From contig NZ_KB899538.1 of the NCBI RefSeq assembly GCF_000378305.1, forward strand, positions 248,001-312,000: a stretch of DNA of 64,000 nt. The letters run 5' to 3'. Shown piece after piece: positions 35,191 through 47,159 of the stretch (position 1 is its first letter; the number at the start of each line of letters is the position of its first letter). The notes under the pieces were generated by a model. That model searched no databases and was not told the DNA's origin. It saw only the letters and a list, made by a program, of their open reading frames with translations. Source of the stretch: Thioalkalivibrio sp. ALJ12. GTDB lineage: Bacteria > Pseudomonadota > Gammaproteobacteria > Ectothiorhodospirales > Ectothiorhodospiraceae. Both the position numbers and the translations under genes were made by a program.

Positions 35191-36389
35191 CGCACCTCCT
35201 CCGGACCCTTCATTACCTGGGCACCGGCTGTCACACCCGCCGCATCCGGCAAAAAACGCTCCAGAATGTCATTGAGAAAGGCCAGGCCGCGTTCGGTCGG
35301 CTGCAGGCGCTGCGGATCGGACACCAGCAGACCCTCTGCCCGTAGCTCGCCCAGGGCCGGTTCCAGCGTAGTCAGGTCCAGACCGCAGCGCTCCTGGAAG
35401 CAATGCGCGGGCACTCCCTCCACCAGACGCAACGCGTTGAGCATGAACTCGAACGGGAGCTCGGCCTCGGGGACCGCCTGGTCGCGGTGCTGGTCGGGCG
35501 TCTCCAGGTAGGCTGCGGGCTGGCGCGGCTTGGTCCGCCGCAGCACCCGCCCCTGGGACGGCAACGTCAGCTTGCCGTGGGCCCCGGCCCCGATGCCGAG
35601 GTAGTCGCCGAACGTCCAGTAGTTGCGGTTGTGCCGGCATTCCCGCCCCCTCGTGGCGTACGCGGAAACCTCGTATCGAGTATAGCCAGCCGCAGCCAGC
35701 GCACATTGTCCTTGTGTGAACAATTCCTCGATCGTGGAATCCGGCGGCAATACCGGGGGCCGGGCTGCGAAATAGGTATTCGGCTCCAGGGTCAGCTGAT
35801 ACCAGGAAATGTGCTCGGGTTCCTGTTCGATCGCGGCCCGGAGATCCGCCAGCCCTGCCTCGACGGACTGCTGCGGCAGGCCGAACATGAGATCCAGATT
35901 GATGTTGTCAAACCCCGCGGCACGGGCATGCTCGACCGCGGCATGGGCCTCGGCCCCGCCGTGGATGCGCCCCAGTCGCTCGAGCATGACGTCGTCGAAG
36001 CTCTGGATACCCAGCGACAGCCGGTTGACCCCGGCCTCGCGGTAGCCATGGAAGTACGCGCGATCTGCGGTGCCGGGGTTGGCCTCCAGCGTGATCTCGG
36101 CATCCGGGCGCAGGGGCAGCCGCGCACGCAGACCGGAGAGCAGGTCCGCCAGCGCCTCGGGCGGGAACAGGCTGGGGGTCCCGCCGCCGATGAACACGCT
36201 GTCCACACGCCGCCCCCAAACATCCGGCAGCTGCGACTCGAGGTCGCGCATCAGCGCCTCGACATACGCGTCGAACGGGACCTCGCCCCGCGGCTCGTGG
36301 GAGTTGAAGTCGCAGTACGGGCACTTGCGCACGCACCAGGGCAGGTGCACGTACAGGGCTAGGGGCAGCGGGGTCGGGAATGCGCTCAT
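35187..36389 (-). CDS. hemW: Radical SAM protein HemW
   Basis: 400 aa. The [4Fe-4S] motif CVRKCPYC (Cys-X3-Cys-X2-Cys, residues about 19-26) lies in YVHLPWCVRKCPYCDFNSH, followed by GGGTPSLF and the TIM-barrel strands LDLMFGLPQQ; the C-terminal HemN-like domain has YEVSAYATRGRECRHN. It lacks the extra Cys of oxygen-independent coproporphyrinogen oxidase HemN, fitting a haem chaperone. Operon rph-rdgB-hemW-CPXCG-rof. Confidence 0.93.
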   Translation of the reverse strand: MSAFPTPLPLALYVHLPWCVRKCPYCDFNSHEPRGEVPFDAYVEALMRDLESQLPDVWGRRVDSVFIGGGTPSLFPPEALADLLSGLRARLPLRPDAEITLEANPGTADRAYFHGYREAGVNRLSLGIQSFDDVMLERLGRIHGGAEAHAAVEHARAAGFDNINLDLMFGLPQQSVEAGLADLRAAIEQEPEHISWYQLTLEPNTYFAARPPVLPPDSTIEELFTQGQCALAAAGYTRYEVSAYATRGRECRHNRNYWTFGDYLGIGAGAHGKLTLPSQGRVLRRTKPRQPAAYLETPDQHRDQAVPEAELPFEFMLNALRLVEGVPAHCFQERCGLDLTTLEPALGELRAEGLLVSDPQRLQPTERGLAFLNDILERFLPDAAGVTAGAQVMKGPEEVR

Positions 36390-36410
36390 GCCGCGAGCAT
36401 AGGCGCCGGC

Positions 36411-37022
36411 TCAGTGATCGGCACGTTCCCGCAGTTGTGCCACCAGTTTGGCCAGGGCCTGGCCGCGATGGCTCAGGCGATTCTTGGCCTCCGGACTCAG
36501 TTCGGCCGAGGTGCAGCCCTCCTCGGGCACAAAGAACAGCGGGTCGTAGCCGAAGCCGTTGGCACCGCTGGGCTGCTCGACGATACGACCCGGCCAGACC
36601 CCTTCGGCGATCAGCGGAGAAGGGTCCTCGGCATGTTCCAGAAACACGACGACTGCGCGAAACCGCGCGGCTCGCTGGGCCTCGGGGACACCCGCCAGCG
36701 CCTTCAGCAGCCTGGCGTTGTTCGCGGCATCGTCCGCCTCCGGCCCCGCATAACGCGCGGAGTAGATGCCCGGCTGGCCGCGCAGGGCATCGACCTCCAG
36801 GCCGGAATCATCGGCGATTGCGGGCAGGCCGGTATGCTGCGCGGCGTTGCGTGCCTTGAGGATCGCGTTCTCGACAAAGGTCAGCCCGGTCTCGTCGGCC
36901 TCGGGCACCGCGTGCTCCGACTGCGGCTCGATCGCCAGCCCCAGCGGCTCCAGCAGGGCCCGGATCTCACGCAGCTTGCCGGGGTTGCCGGTGGCGAGGA
37001 CGACGCGACGGGACGGGTCCAT
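36411..37022 (-). CDS. rdgB: Non-canonical purine NTP pyrophosphatase (RdgB/HAM1)
   Basis: 203 aa. [18 protein letters not shown] at residues about 8-25, [24 protein letters not shown] (two adjacent motifs) and the late [12 protein letters not shown] and LSHRGQAL are diagnostic. It removes dITP/XTP from the nucleotide pool. Its upstream gap to rph holds a 282-bp palindromic insertion that must now provide or interrupt its transcript. Confidence 0.95.
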   Translation of the reverse strand: MDPSRRVVLATGNPGKLREIRALLEPLGLAIEPQSEHAVPEADETGLTFVENAILKARNAAQHTGLPAIADDSGLEVDALRGQPGIYSARYAGPEADDAANNARLLKALAGVPEAQRAARFRAVVVFLEHAEDPSPLIAEGVWPGRIVEQPSGANGFGYDPLFFVPEEGCTSAELSPEAKNRLSHRGQALAKLVAQLRERADH

Positions 37023-37034
37023 GACTCAGCCCCA

Positions 37035-37316
37035 GGGAGACACTGACTGATGGACACGTTCGCGCTCGAGTCGATTTTGCGTGCTGACAAGGCGTGGTGA
37101 GCGACGTGTAGCCGAGCTACATAAGCGAGCCGCAACGCAGTCAGCGGGCAAAATCGGCCGAGCCCCGTCCGTCAAGAATTTGTGGGGTTGGCACCCCATG
37201 TTCCCCGATCCTGCGTTGCGCCGCTTGCCGGTAGCACCACTACCGACTGCGCGCCGCGCCTGGTCTCGGGAAACATGGGGCGCCAACGCGAACGTGTCCA
37301 TCAATCAGTGTCTCCC
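37035..37316. mobile_element. MITE-like palindromic element with 30-bp terminal inverted repeats
   Basis: Left arm 37035-37064 and right arm 37287-37316 are inverted copies with one mismatch; both start GGGAGACACTGA. Inside are two further palindromic cassettes: 37072-37156 (CGATTTTGC...GCAAAATCG ends with a GTAGCCGAGCTAC core) and about 37195-37281 (CCCATGTTCCCCGA...TCGGGAAACATGGG ends with a CGGTAGCACCACTACCG core). No transposase is encoded. The right arm overlaps the last codons of rph. It is either a non-autonomous transposable element or a composite structured repeat. Confidence 0.65.
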
Positions 37317-38029
37317 TTGGCCAGCGCCGCCCGCTGGGCCTCGACGATCTGCTGGATGCCCTTCTCGCCCAGATCCAGCATCTGGTTCAGCTCGTCGCGG
37401 CGGAAGGCATGGCCCTCGGCCGTCCCCTGGATCTCGATCACGCCGCCGGCCTCGTTCATCACCAGGTTCAGGTCGGTCTCGGCCTGGGAGTCCTCGTCGT
37501 AATCCAGGTCGAGGACCGGCGCACCGTTGAAGATGCCCACCGAGATCGCCGCCAGGTGCCCGTGCAGCGGGTCCTTGCGGATCATGCCCTGCTCGCGCGC
37601 CTTGCGGATCGCGTCGCGCAGGGCGACATAGGCACCGCTGATCGAGGCGGTACGGGTCCCGCCGTCAGCCTGGATGACATCGCAGTCGACGATGATCTGG
37701 CGCTCGCCCAGGGCCTCCAGGTCAACCACGGCGCGCAGGGAGCGGCCGATCAGACGCTGGATCTCCATGGTGCGTCCGCCCAGCTTGCCGCGCGCGGCCT
37801 CGCGCGCCATGCGGTCGTGCGTCGAGCGTGGCAGCATGCTGTACTCCGCCGTCACCCAGCCGCGACCCTTGTTCTTCAGCCACGGCGGCACGCGCGACTC
37901 GATGGTCGCGTTGCACAGCACCCGGGTGTCGCCGAACTCCACCAGCACGGAACCCTCCGCGTGCCGGGTGAAATGGCGGGTAAAACGCACCGGGCGCATC
38001 TCGTCGGCTTGTCGGCCACTGGGTCGCAT
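37301..38029 (-). CDS. rph: Ribonuclease PH
   Basis: 242 aa. Start [16 protein letters not shown] aligns with E. coli RNase PH; core blocks [37 protein letters not shown] and [16 protein letters not shown] are intact. It trims tRNA 3' ends phosphorolytically. The last four residues (GDTD) and the stop codon are encoded by the inverted repeat of the downstream element; E. coli ends at the equivalent of ALAN. Divergent from yicC, heading rph-rdgB-hemW. Confidence 0.96.
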   Translation of the reverse strand: MRPSGRQADEMRPVRFTRHFTRHAEGSVLVEFGDTRVLCNATIESRVPPWLKNKGRGWVTAEYSMLPRSTHDRMAREAARGKLGGRTMEIQRLIGRSLRAVVDLEALGERQIIVDCDVIQADGGTRTASISGAYVALRDAIRKAREQGMIRKDPLHGHLAAISVGIFNGAPVLDLDYDEDSQAETDLNLVMNEAGGVIEIQGTAEGHAFRRDELNQMLDLGEKGIQQIVEAQRAALAKGDTD

Positions 38030-38194
38030 GCTTGATCCTTGCTAGATTGGAGTGGCGCGCAGTATACGGGAGACGGGAGAGGCTCTCACATGAGCGCGCC
38101 CGCGGCGGATCTGGGGCAAAGGCGGCCGAAGACGCCAGCAAATCACACGCGCACCGGGCTGTTACCACGCGCAGGGCTATCAACAGGGGACCTT

Positions 38195-39058
38195 ATGATC
38201 GCGAGCATGACCGGCTTCGCCCGGCAGCCGATGACGCTGGACCAGGGCGTTTACGACTGGGAACTGAAGAGCGTCAACCATCGCTATCTCGAGTTGCGCA
38301 TCCACCTGCCGGAGGCCCTGCGGGCGCTGGAGCCCGAGGTGCGCAATCGCCTCAAGAAACGGCTGAGTCGGGGCAAGGTCGATGTGGTGCTGCGCGATCG
38401 CGGCCAGTCGGGCGGCTCGCCCACCGCATTCGACGTGGACCGCGTGCAGTCGCTGATCGAGGCGACCGAATCCGTCGCCGACATGATGAAACACGATGCC
38501 AGCGTGTCGCCGCTGGATATCCTCGCCTGGCCCGGGGTGCTGGAGGGGGCGAAAATCGACACCGACCGCCTCGCCGGCCCCATTCTTGCCGAGCTCGACA
38601 GCGCGATCGACGCCCTGGTGGCGATGCGCGAGGCCGAGGGCCAGGAACTGGTCAACGGCCTGCGCGATCGCCTGGAGGCCCTGGCCGAGCATGTCGTGCT
38701 CATCCGCGAGCGGCGCGAGCCGATGCTGGTCGAACAGCGCGAACGCACCCTGAGCCGCATCAACGAGCTAGACCTGAGCCTGGACCCGAAGCGGCTGGAG
38801 CAGGAGGTGGCGCTACTGGCACAACGCCTGGATATCGCCGAGGAGCTGGATCGCATCGACGGCCACGTGAAGGCGGTGCGCGAGATCCTGGGCAAGGACG
38901 GCCCCAGCGGGCGGCGCCTGGATTTCCTGATGCAGGAGTTCAACCGCGAGACGAATACCCTCGCCTCCAAGTCGCATGACCTGGAGATCACCCGCGCAAC
39001 CGTCGAGATGAAGGTCCTGATCGAGCAGATGCGCGAGCAGGTACAGAACCTCGAATAA
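38195..39058 (+). CDS. yicC: YicC-family endoribonuclease
   Basis: 287 aa from the ATG at 38195 (AGGGGA upstream); an in-frame ATG at 38090 would add 35 atypical residues. N-terminus MIASMTGFARQ, central LSRGKVDVVL and C-terminal RRLDFLMQEFNRETNTLASKS (the family hallmark) are present. E. coli YicC cleaves RNA and destabilises the RyhB sRNA. Divergence from rph is conserved. Confidence 0.93.
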   Translation: MIASMTGFARQPMTLDQGVYDWELKSVNHRYLELRIHLPEALRALEPEVRNRLKKRLSRGKVDVVLRDRGQSGGSPTAFDVDRVQSLIEATESVADMMKHDASVSPLDILAWPGVLEGAKIDTDRLAGPILAELDSAIDALVAMREAEGQELVNGLRDRLEALAEHVVLIRERREPMLVEQRERTLSRINELDLSLDPKRLEQEVALLAQRLDIAEELDRIDGHVKAVREILGKDGPSGRRLDFLMQEFNRETNTLASKSHDLEITRATVEMKVLIEQMREQVQNLE

Positions 39059-39072
39059 TCGGTGTTTCCTTA

Positions 39073-39300
39073 ATGCATCGCTACCGCGTGCACCTGTCCA
39101 TCTCGCGCCACGAGATGGAGGACTACTACACCGGGCGCGCGGCGGTCGTCTACGCCGAGTCGGAAGGCGGCATCAGCGTGCAGTTTCCCGCCCGGCTGCT
39201 GCGTCAGCACCTCGACCAGCGCGGCGTCTATGGCGTGTTCGAGTTGGTCACCGACGACCAGCATCGCCTGCTGGATTTCCGCCGCCTCACACGGCCCTGA
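39073..39300 (+). CDS. DUF2835 protein
   Basis: 75 aa. RYRVHLSISRHEMEDYYTGRA, ISVQFPARLLRQHLD and GVYGVFELVTD correspond to the DUF2835 pattern (short beta-rich domain). It lies 14 nt after yicC. Function unknown. Confidence 0.82.
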   Translation: MHRYRVHLSISRHEMEDYYTGRAAVVYAESEGGISVQFPARLLRQHLDQRGVYGVFELVTDDQHRLLDFRRLTRP

Positions 39301-39328
39301 CAGCGCGCCGCAGCCCCCTTTCCCACCC

Positions 39329-39356
39329 CTTGAAATTTACCCGGCGGCCCCTATCT
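39329..39356 (+). promoter_or_regulatory. Sigma32 heat-shock promoter
   Basis: CTTGAAA (perfect -35), 12-nt spacer, CCCCTATCT (consensus CCCCATNT). It lies 46 nt before the small heat-shock gene, as expected for RpoH control. Confidence 0.85.
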
Positions 39357-39401
39357 CCATGGGTGAGTCAGAGTTGACACCCGGAAGAGGAGGGTAAAGC
39401 C

Positions 39402-39833
39402 ATGACAATGATGCGTTACGAACCGTGGAGCCTGCTGGGTCAGCTGTCGCGCGAACTCGGCCGCATGCCGGATATGCCCGGCACGGACGACTCCGCCGCG
39501 ACGTCCGACTGGGCGCCTGCCGTCGATATCCGCGAGGAGACCGATGCCTACGTGCTGCACGCGGACATCCCCGGCGTGGACCCGAAGGACATTGAACTCC
39601 ACATGGAGAACGGCGTGCTGACCCTGCGCGGCGAGCGCAAGCACGAAAGCGAAGAGGAAAAGAACGGCTACAAGCGGATCGAGCGGGTGCGCGGCACCTT
39701 CTTCCGCCGCTTCTCGCTGCCGGACACCGCGGATGCCGAAAACATCTCCGCGCGCTCCGAAAACGGGGTGCTGGAGGTTCGTATTCCGAAACAGGCACGC
39801 GTACAGCCACGCCGGATCGAGATCACGGGCTGA
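39402..39833 (+). CDS. Small heat-shock protein, Hsp20/alpha-crystallin family
   Basis: 143 aa, AGAGGAGG upstream. The alpha-crystallin domain spans residues about 38-130 (WAPAVDIREETDAYVLHADIPGV, HMENGVLTLRGER, FRRFSLPDTAD, NGVLEVRIPK) with a short C-terminal tail lacking a clear IXI motif (only VQPRRIEITG). An ATP-independent holdase chaperone. Preceded by a sigma32-like promoter and followed by a terminator, then cbpA. Confidence 0.94.
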   Translation: MTMMRYEPWSLLGQLSRELGRMPDMPGTDDSAATSDWAPAVDIREETDAYVLHADIPGVDPKDIELHMENGVLTLRGERKHESEEEKNGYKRIERVRGTFFRRFSLPDTADAENISARSENGVLEVRIPKQARVQPRRIEITG

Positions 39834-39878
39834 TCCGGCACCAACCCTGCCGGCAGCCGTCACGGCTGCCGGAATTCG

Positions 39879-39915
39879 GGCGCTGCCGGCGCAAGCGGGC
39901 GGCGCCTCGTTTTTT
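39879..39915 (+). terminator. Rho-independent terminator after hsp20
   Basis: Stem GGCGCTGCC / GGCGGCGCC (9 bp with one G-U), 9-nt loop, then TCG and six T. A second perfect hairpin (CCGGCAGCCGT...ACGGCTGCCGG) lies just upstream at 39850-39872. Confidence 0.75.
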
Positions 39916-40073
39916 GATGGCGGCAACAGGATCATCGCCACCCGTTTCATGAAGCCGATGCACGGGTGACAGCCGAATCCCGGCTATCATGGGAAAGATC
40001 GGGTACGGGCCGACAACCACCAAGGGATCCGGGTGTCCCCCGGGGATCGGACAGAGGCAACTCTGGGAGTGCA

Positions 40074-40988
40074 ATGGAATACAAGGACTACTACAAGATC
40101 CTCGGCGTCAGCCGCGACGCCAGCCAGGACGCCATCAAGAAGGCGTACCGCAAGCTGGCGCGCAAGTATCACCCGGACGTCAGCAAGGCCCCGGATGCCG
40201 AGACCCGAATCAAGGAGGTCAACGAGGCCTACGAGGCCCTGGGCGACCCGGAAAAGCGCAAGGCCTACGACCAGCTCGGCTCCAACTGGCGCCAGGGGCA
40301 GGACTTTCGTCCGCCGCCTGGATGGGACGGCTGGGCCCAGCACCGTGGCGCGGGCGCCGGAGGCGGAGCCGATTTCGGCGGCTTTTCCGACTTCTTCGAG
40401 TCCATCTTCGGCGGTGCCGGGATGGGCGGCGCGGGCCGTCGCCGCGGTGCGGGCGGCTTCAACATGCGTGGTGCCGACCGCGAGGGTAAGGTCGAGATCA
40501 CGCTCGATCAGGCCCTTAAGGGCACGGAGATCTCCGTCAACGATGCCGACGGGCGCGTGCAGCGCGTGCGTATCCCGGCCGGGGCCAAGGACGGCTCGCG
40601 CCTGCGCGTGCGCGGCCAGGGCGACCCGGGCGTGGGCACCGGCGGCTCTGGCGATCTGCTGCTCGAGATTCGCATCAAGCCCGACAGCCGCTACCGCGTC
40701 GAGGGCCGCAACCTCTCCCGCGACATCCCGATCACCCCCTGGGAGGCCGCACTGGGCGCCACCATCGAGGTCCCCACACCGCACGGCTGGGTCAACCTGA
40801 AGATCCCGGCGGGTTCGCAGTCCGGCAAGCAGATGCGTCTGAAGGGCAAGGGCCTGCCGGGCAAACCGCCCGGCGACCTGTACCTGAAGCTGATGATCCA
40901 GGCCCCGCCCGAGGACGAGGCCGGCGACTGGTACCGCAAGATGGCGGAACAGTCCTCGTTTGCCCCGCGCGCAGGGCTGACACCGTAG
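40074..40988 (+). CDS. cbpA: DnaJ-class co-chaperone CbpA-like
   Basis: 304 aa from the ATG at 40074 (GGGAG upstream). The J domain (residues 1-70: [26 protein letters not shown] motif in [12 protein letters not shown]) is followed by a Gly/Phe-rich linker with repeated GG and the two C-terminal substrate-binding barrels ([19 protein letters not shown]). No zinc-finger cysteines are present, so CbpA rather than DnaJ. It follows hsp20; Hsp70 co-chaperone. Confidence 0.9.
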   Translation: MEYKDYYKILGVSRDASQDAIKKAYRKLARKYHPDVSKAPDAETRIKEVNEAYEALGDPEKRKAYDQLGSNWRQGQDFRPPPGWDGWAQHRGAGAGGGADFGGFSDFFESIFGGAGMGGAGRRRGAGGFNMRGADREGKVEITLDQALKGTEISVNDADGRVQRVRIPAGAKDGSRLRVRGQGDPGVGTGGSGDLLLEIRIKPDSRYRVEGRNLSRDIPITPWEAALGATIEVPTPHGWVNLKIPAGSQSGKQMRLKGKGLPGKPPGDLYLKLMIQAPPEDEAGDWYRKMAEQSSFAPRAGLTP

Positions 40989-41025
40989 TTCACGGACACG
41001 TAGTGCACGGACACAAGGAGCGCGC

Positions 41026-42378
<1,353 letters not shown>

Positions 42379-42404
42379 AGCTGCCCTTCCGGCTTTGGCA
42401 GGGG

Positions 42405-42430
42405 CTTCGCCTGCAAGCAGGCTCCCACAG
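42405..42430 (-). repeat. Pseudomonas-type REP sequence
   Basis: On the minus strand CTGTGGGAGCCTGCTTGCAGG, then CGAAG: a GTGGGAG head plus the GCCTGC..GCAGGC palindrome, as in REP elements spread by RAYT transposases. Single copy between degQ and moaE. Confidence 0.65.
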
Positions 42431-42462
42431 AGCTTCGTCCACCTCGCCGCCCCCCCCATGTC

Positions 42463-42563
42463 GTCATCCCGGAAACCGCGCAGCGGTTATCCGGGATCTC
42501 GGGGCCTGATGTCAGCCTTGTGCAGGAGATCGCGGCTCTCCGCTTCGCTGCGGCCGGGATGAC
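42463..42563. repeat. GTCATCCCGG palindromic intergenic repeat
   Basis: Ends GTCATCCCGG (42463-42472) and CCGGGATGAC (42554-42563) are inverted and enclose GCGCAGCGGTTATCCGGGATC. A common style of bacterial intergenic repeat; non-coding. The 220-nt degQ-moaE gap is filled by this and the REP sequence. Confidence 0.6.
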
Positions 42564-42598
42564 CGGGCCTGGCAGACTGCACCTCGAGCCGGGAAGGA

Positions 42599-43036
42599 TC
42601 AGAAGCCGGGGGTGTTTTTCTCGACCCAGCGGTCGCTGCCGTCGGCGAGGCGTTCGCGCTTCCAGAACGGGGCCTCGTGCTTGAGGCGTTCCAGGATGTC
42701 GGAGCAGGCATCGCGCGCGGCGATCCGGTGCGCGGACCAGGTGGCCACCAGCACCAGGGCATCGCCCGGCCGCACGTCCCCTACACGATGCGCGACCAGA
42801 CAGCCCAGCAGCGGCCAGCGCGACTCGGCCTCGGCGACGATGCGCTCCAGTTCGCGCTCGGTCATGCCGGGATAGTGCTCCAGGAACAGCCCGGTCACAG
42901 TGTCGTCTTCGTTGAAGTCGCGCATGCGCCCGACAAACACGCTGGCCGCCCCGCGCGCCTCGGCCGGGATATCCCGCTCTGCACGGGCCACCAGCGCCCA
43001 GGGGTCGAAGTCTTCACTGTAGAGCTCGACGGCCAC
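42599..43036 (-). CDS. moaE: Molybdopterin synthase catalytic subunit
   Basis: 145 aa, GTG start 1 nt after moa[20 protein letters not shown] (residues about 27-45), [15 protein letters not shown], the [16 protein letters not shown] segment and the catalytic-Lys region [15 protein letters not shown] are typical. With MoaD it inserts dithiolene sulfurs into precursor Z. Ends FEKNTP-like WVEKNTPGF. Confidence 0.94.
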   Translation of the reverse strand: MAVELYSEDFDPWALVARAERDIPAEARGAASVFVGRMRDFNEDDTVTGLFLEHYPGMTERELERIVAEAESRWPLLGCLVAHRVGDVRPGDALVLVATWSAHRIAARDACSDILERLKHEAPFWKRERLADGSDRWVEKNTPGF

Positions 43037-43037
43037 C

Positions 43038-43271
43038 TCAGCCCCCGGTCACCGGCGGGAAATAGGCGACCTCGTCACCATCGCGCACAACCGTATCCAG
43101 TGCAGCCTGTTCCTGGTTGACCGCCACCATCAGGCGTTCCGGCGGGGCATCGCCATGCAGATGCCGCCAGAGATCCCCCACCGAGATCGATTCGGTGGGC
43201 AGCTCGGCCTGCTCGTCGGCGCGCCCCATTTCCTCGCGCAGGCGTGCAAAGTAGTGAACAGTTACGGTCAT
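43038..43271 (-). CDS. moaD: Molybdopterin synthase sulfur-carrier subunit
   Basis: 77 aa from the ATG at 43271 (AGGGGC upstream; an earlier ATG would add six residues). Ubiquitin-like [16 protein letters not shown] and the C-terminal double glycine in PPVTGG that becomes the thiocarboxylate. One nucleotide from moaE, hence cotranscribed. Confidence 0.93.
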   Translation of the reverse strand: MTVTVHYFARLREEMGRADEQAELPTESISVGDLWRHLHGDAPPERLMVAVNQEQAALDTVVRDGDEVAYFPPVTGG

Positions 43272-43316
43272 GCGGGCCCCTGTCATCACGGGTTCAAGTC
43301 AAGCATTATAGCGACG

Positions 43317-43804
<488 letters not shown>

Positions 43805-43808
<4 letters not shown>

Positions 43809-46033
43809 AATGGATCAAGCGCCTGCTGGCCCTGATCGCGATCCTGTTGCTGCTGGCCGTGATTGTCGCCGTTTACCTGGTCGCGACCTTCGACGCCAAC
43901 GACTACAAGGAGCGCATCGAGGCTGAAGTCCGCGATGCCACCGGTCGCGAACTGACCCTGGAAGGCCCGATCGGCCTAACCTTCTTCCCCAACCTCGGCC
44001 TGCGCCTGGAAGAGGTTCGCTTCGGCAATGCCGAGGGCTTTGGCGACGATCCCTTCGCCGAGCTGGATGTCGTCGATGTCTCCGTGGCGGTGATGCCGCT
44101 GCTTCGGCGCGAGCTGGACGTGCGGCACATCGAGGGGGATGGCGTGCGCCTGAACCTGGCGCGCGACGAAGACGGGCGCACCAACTGGGACGACCTGACC
44201 GAACGTGCCGAGGATGCCCGCGACGAGGCCGTCACCGGCGACAACGGCGAGGAACGCACCGCCACCGAATCGCGTCTGGCCATGGAGCGCATCGGCATCG
44301 CCGGTGTAACCCTGACCAACACCCGGGTGCACTGGGACGACCGCATGACCGGACTGCAGGCCACGCTGGATCCCTTCCGCCTCGAGGTCGGTCGCTTCCG
44401 CCCCGGGGTGGAAACACCACTGGAGATGGAGGCCGTGGTCAACGCCGAGGGCGGTGACCTGGACGAGCCGGTCGAATTCGCGATGAACCTGGAGGGCCTG
44501 ATGAATCTGGACCTCTTGAGCAATCGCTATTCCATCCGCCGCCTGAACGCGAACTTTGGCGTAGAAGGTGCCGGACTGCCGCGCCCGATCGGCGTCTCTC
44601 TGGAAACCGACGTCGCGCTGGAGATCGCTGACGAGACCAAGATGCGCTTTGAGCGCGTAACCGTTGGCGTGGGTGATGTGCGCCTGACGGGCTTCACCGA
44701 GCTGACCGGGCTGGGCGCAGGCGAAGAGCTGGCCGTGCGCAGCGAACTGCGCAGCAACACCTTCTCGGTCCCGGACCTGATGGAAGATATCGGTCTCGAA
44801 CCGCCCAAAACCAATGACCCGGACGCCCTCAAGCGTGTAGCGCTGGACCTCTCGGCCCGCGGCAGCCTGACGTCACTGGAGCTGAGCCCGTTCCTGGTGA
44901 CCATCGACGATACGCGGCTGACCGGCAACGCCCGGTGGGACACCAGTGGCGAGCGTCCGCTGTTCGACTTCGACCTGAGCGGCAACGAGCTGAACCTCGA
45001 TCGCTACCTGCCACCCGAAGTGGAACAGGCCCGCACCGAGGGCGGCCCCTCGAATGGCGAACGCGACGACGATGACGACATCGCCATCGAGCTTCCGGTG
45101 GAGCTGCTGCGCGGGATCGACGTACGCGGCGAGATGGCGCTGGAGCGCCTGGACGCTCTGGGTATGGTGATGCGCAACATCCAGCTGGAGATCCGCGCCA
45201 ACGAAGGCGACTGGCGCATCGACCCGCTGGAAGCGCAAGCCTACGAAGGCCAGCTGACCAGCCGCGTGCGCGTCGACGTACGCGAAGACACCCCGCGCTA
45301 CGAACTCGCGGCCGACCTGGCCGACCTGGACATCGGCGCCCTGCTGGAAGACATGCAGGGCGATGACGCTCGGCTCATGGGCATCGGCGATCTGGAACTC
45401 GATATCGCCACTCGCGGAAACACCGTCAACGCGCTGCGCAGCGCACTGAACGGCTCCGGCTCCATGCAGTTCTCCGACGGTGCCGTTCGTGGCATCAACG
45501 TCGCCCAGGTGATCCGCCGAGCGGAGGCGCGCCTGCGCGGTGAACGGCTGGAAGAAGACGAACCCAACCAGACCGACTTCAGCGACCTGACCGGCACCTT
45601 CGACATTCGCGATGGCGTCGTGCACAACGACGACCTGGTGGCCAACTCCCCGCTCCTGCGCGTGCGTGGCGAGGGCAGCGCCGATCTTACCGATGACACC
45701 CTCGACTACCTCGTCAACACCACCATCGTGGGCACCCTCGAGGGCCAGGGCGGACGCTCCCTGGAAGACCTGAGCGGCATCCGCCTGCCGATCCGCATCT
45801 CGGGCACCTTTGGCGACCCCAGCTTTCGCCTCGACCTGGAAGACATCCTGCGCGAGCGCTTCGAGGACGATGTCCGCGACCGCCTGGGCGAAGAAGAAGA
45901 GCGCCTGCGCGATCGCCTGATGCAGCGCCTCGACGGCGATCGCAGTGACGACGCCGAAGGCGAGACGGAAGAGTCCGGCGAACGCGATCTTCGACGCGAG
46001 CTGGAACGCGGCCTGCGCGAGCGCCTGCGGTAA
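43805..46033 (+). CDS. AsmA-family protein
   Basis: 742 aa. One N-terminal membrane helix (residues 5-27, [20 protein letters not shown]), then a long periplasmic stretch with the AsmA motifs [23 protein letters not shown] and [25 protein letters not shown], made of repeated beta structure. The last about 60 residues are highly charged. AsmA relatives help lipid transfer and outer-membrane homeostasis. Terminator downstream. Confidence 0.9.
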
Positions 46034-46056
46034 TCGTGCCGGCGAACTCGGCATTC

Positions 46057-46085
46057 AAGCGGCCGGCCTTCGAGGCCGGCCGCTT
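46057..46085 (+). terminator. Hairpin terminator after the asmA-like gene
   Basis: A 13-bp perfect stem (AAGCGGCCGGCCT / AGGCCGGCCGCTT) with a 3-nt loop, then CATTT. The U-tract is poor, so efficiency is uncertain. Confidence 0.65.
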
Positions 46086-46103
46086 CATTTCGACACCCCC
46101 GCA

Positions 46104-47159
46104 ATGACACCCTTTGCCGAACGGCTGCTTGCCTGGTTCGCCCGGCACGGCCGCAGCGACCTCCCCTGGCAGCACCCTCGCACGCCCTATCGCGTCTGGG
46201 TCTCCGAGATCATGCTGCAACAGACGCGCGTGGAGACGGTGACCCCGTACTTCCTGCGCTTCATGGAACACTTCCCCGACGTCGAATCCCTCGCGGCCGC
46301 CGACCAGGACACGGTCCTGCATCTGTGGTCCGGCCTCGGCTACTACGCCCGCGCCCGCAACCTGCATCGCGCCGCACAACACATCGTGAGCGAGCATGGC
46401 GGAGACTTTCCGGATACGCGCGAGGCCCTGGAACAGCTCCCCGGCATCGGCCGCTCCACGGCGGCCGCGATCATCGCCCAGGCCCACGACCGGCCGGAGC
46501 CCATCCTGGACGGCAACGCCAAGCGCGTCCTCGCCCGCCACGCGGCCGTCGAAGGCTGGCCCGGCAGCCCGAGCGTCCAGCGCGAACTGTGGGCCGAGGC
46601 GGAGGCACGCACCCCGACCACCCGCTGCGCCGACTACACCCAGGCCATCATGGACCTGGGCGCCCTCCTGTGTACGCGCACGCGCCCGGACTGCCCCCAG
46701 TGCCCCGTAGCCGGCGACTGCCAGGCCCTGGCGCAAGACCGGACCGGAGAGCTGCCCGCGCCGCGCCCACGCAAGGACCTGCCCACGCGCATCCGCCACG
46801 CCGCCCACCTGCAAACCGTCCAGGGCAGCCTGCTGGTACAACGCGCGGCACAGGGCATCTGGGGCGGGCTGTACAGCCTCCCCGAGGCCGCCGCGGCGCC
46901 CGAACTCGACGAGTGGGTGCGCAGCCAGTGGCCGCAGGCCGAGGCACAAGACACCAACGGGTTGCGCCACACCTTCAGTCACTACCACCTCGATCTGCGC
47001 ATCCACTGCTACCGGCTCCCGCCGAACGCGTGTGGGATCATGGAAGGCGACAGGGCGATTTGGTATAAACCCGGCACATCACGGGCGGTCGGCATCCCGG
47101 CTCCCATCCAGCGTTATCTGCACGAACACAAGGATTCCGGCAATGGCACGAACCGTTAA
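46104..47159 (+). CDS. mutY: A/G-specific adenine glycosylase MutY
   Basis: 351 aa from the ATG at 46104. Catalytic Glu in [13 protein letters not shown], helix-hairpin-helix [17 protein letters not shown] with the following catalytic Asp in [12 protein letters not shown], the four-Cys iron-sulfur cluster ([17 protein letters not shown]) and a C-terminal NUDIX-like 8-oxoG recognition domain. Removes A opposite 8-oxoG. Its end overlaps the yggX-like start by 17 nt. Confidence 0.96.
   Translation: MTPFAERLLAWFARHGRSDLPWQHPRTPYRVWVSEIMLQQTRVETVTPYFLRFMEHFPDVESLAAADQDTVLHLWSGLGYYARARNLHRAAQHIVSEHGGDFPDTREALEQLPGIGRSTAAAIIAQAHDRPEPILDGNAKRVLARHAAVEGWPGSPSVQRELWAEAEARTPTTRCADYTQAIMDLGALLCTRTRPDCPQCPVAGDCQALAQDRTGELPAPRPRKDLPTRIRHAAHLQTVQGSLLVQRAAQGIWGGLYSLPEAAAAPELDEWVRSQWPQAEAQDTNGLRHTFSHYHLDLRIHCYRLPPNACGIMEGDRAIWYKPGTSRAVGIPAPIQRYLHEHKDSGNGTNR

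Noticed and set aside
38090-38194. Upstream in-frame ATG for yicC
   Set aside because: The added 35 residues are atypical for the family and a good ribosome site precedes 38195.
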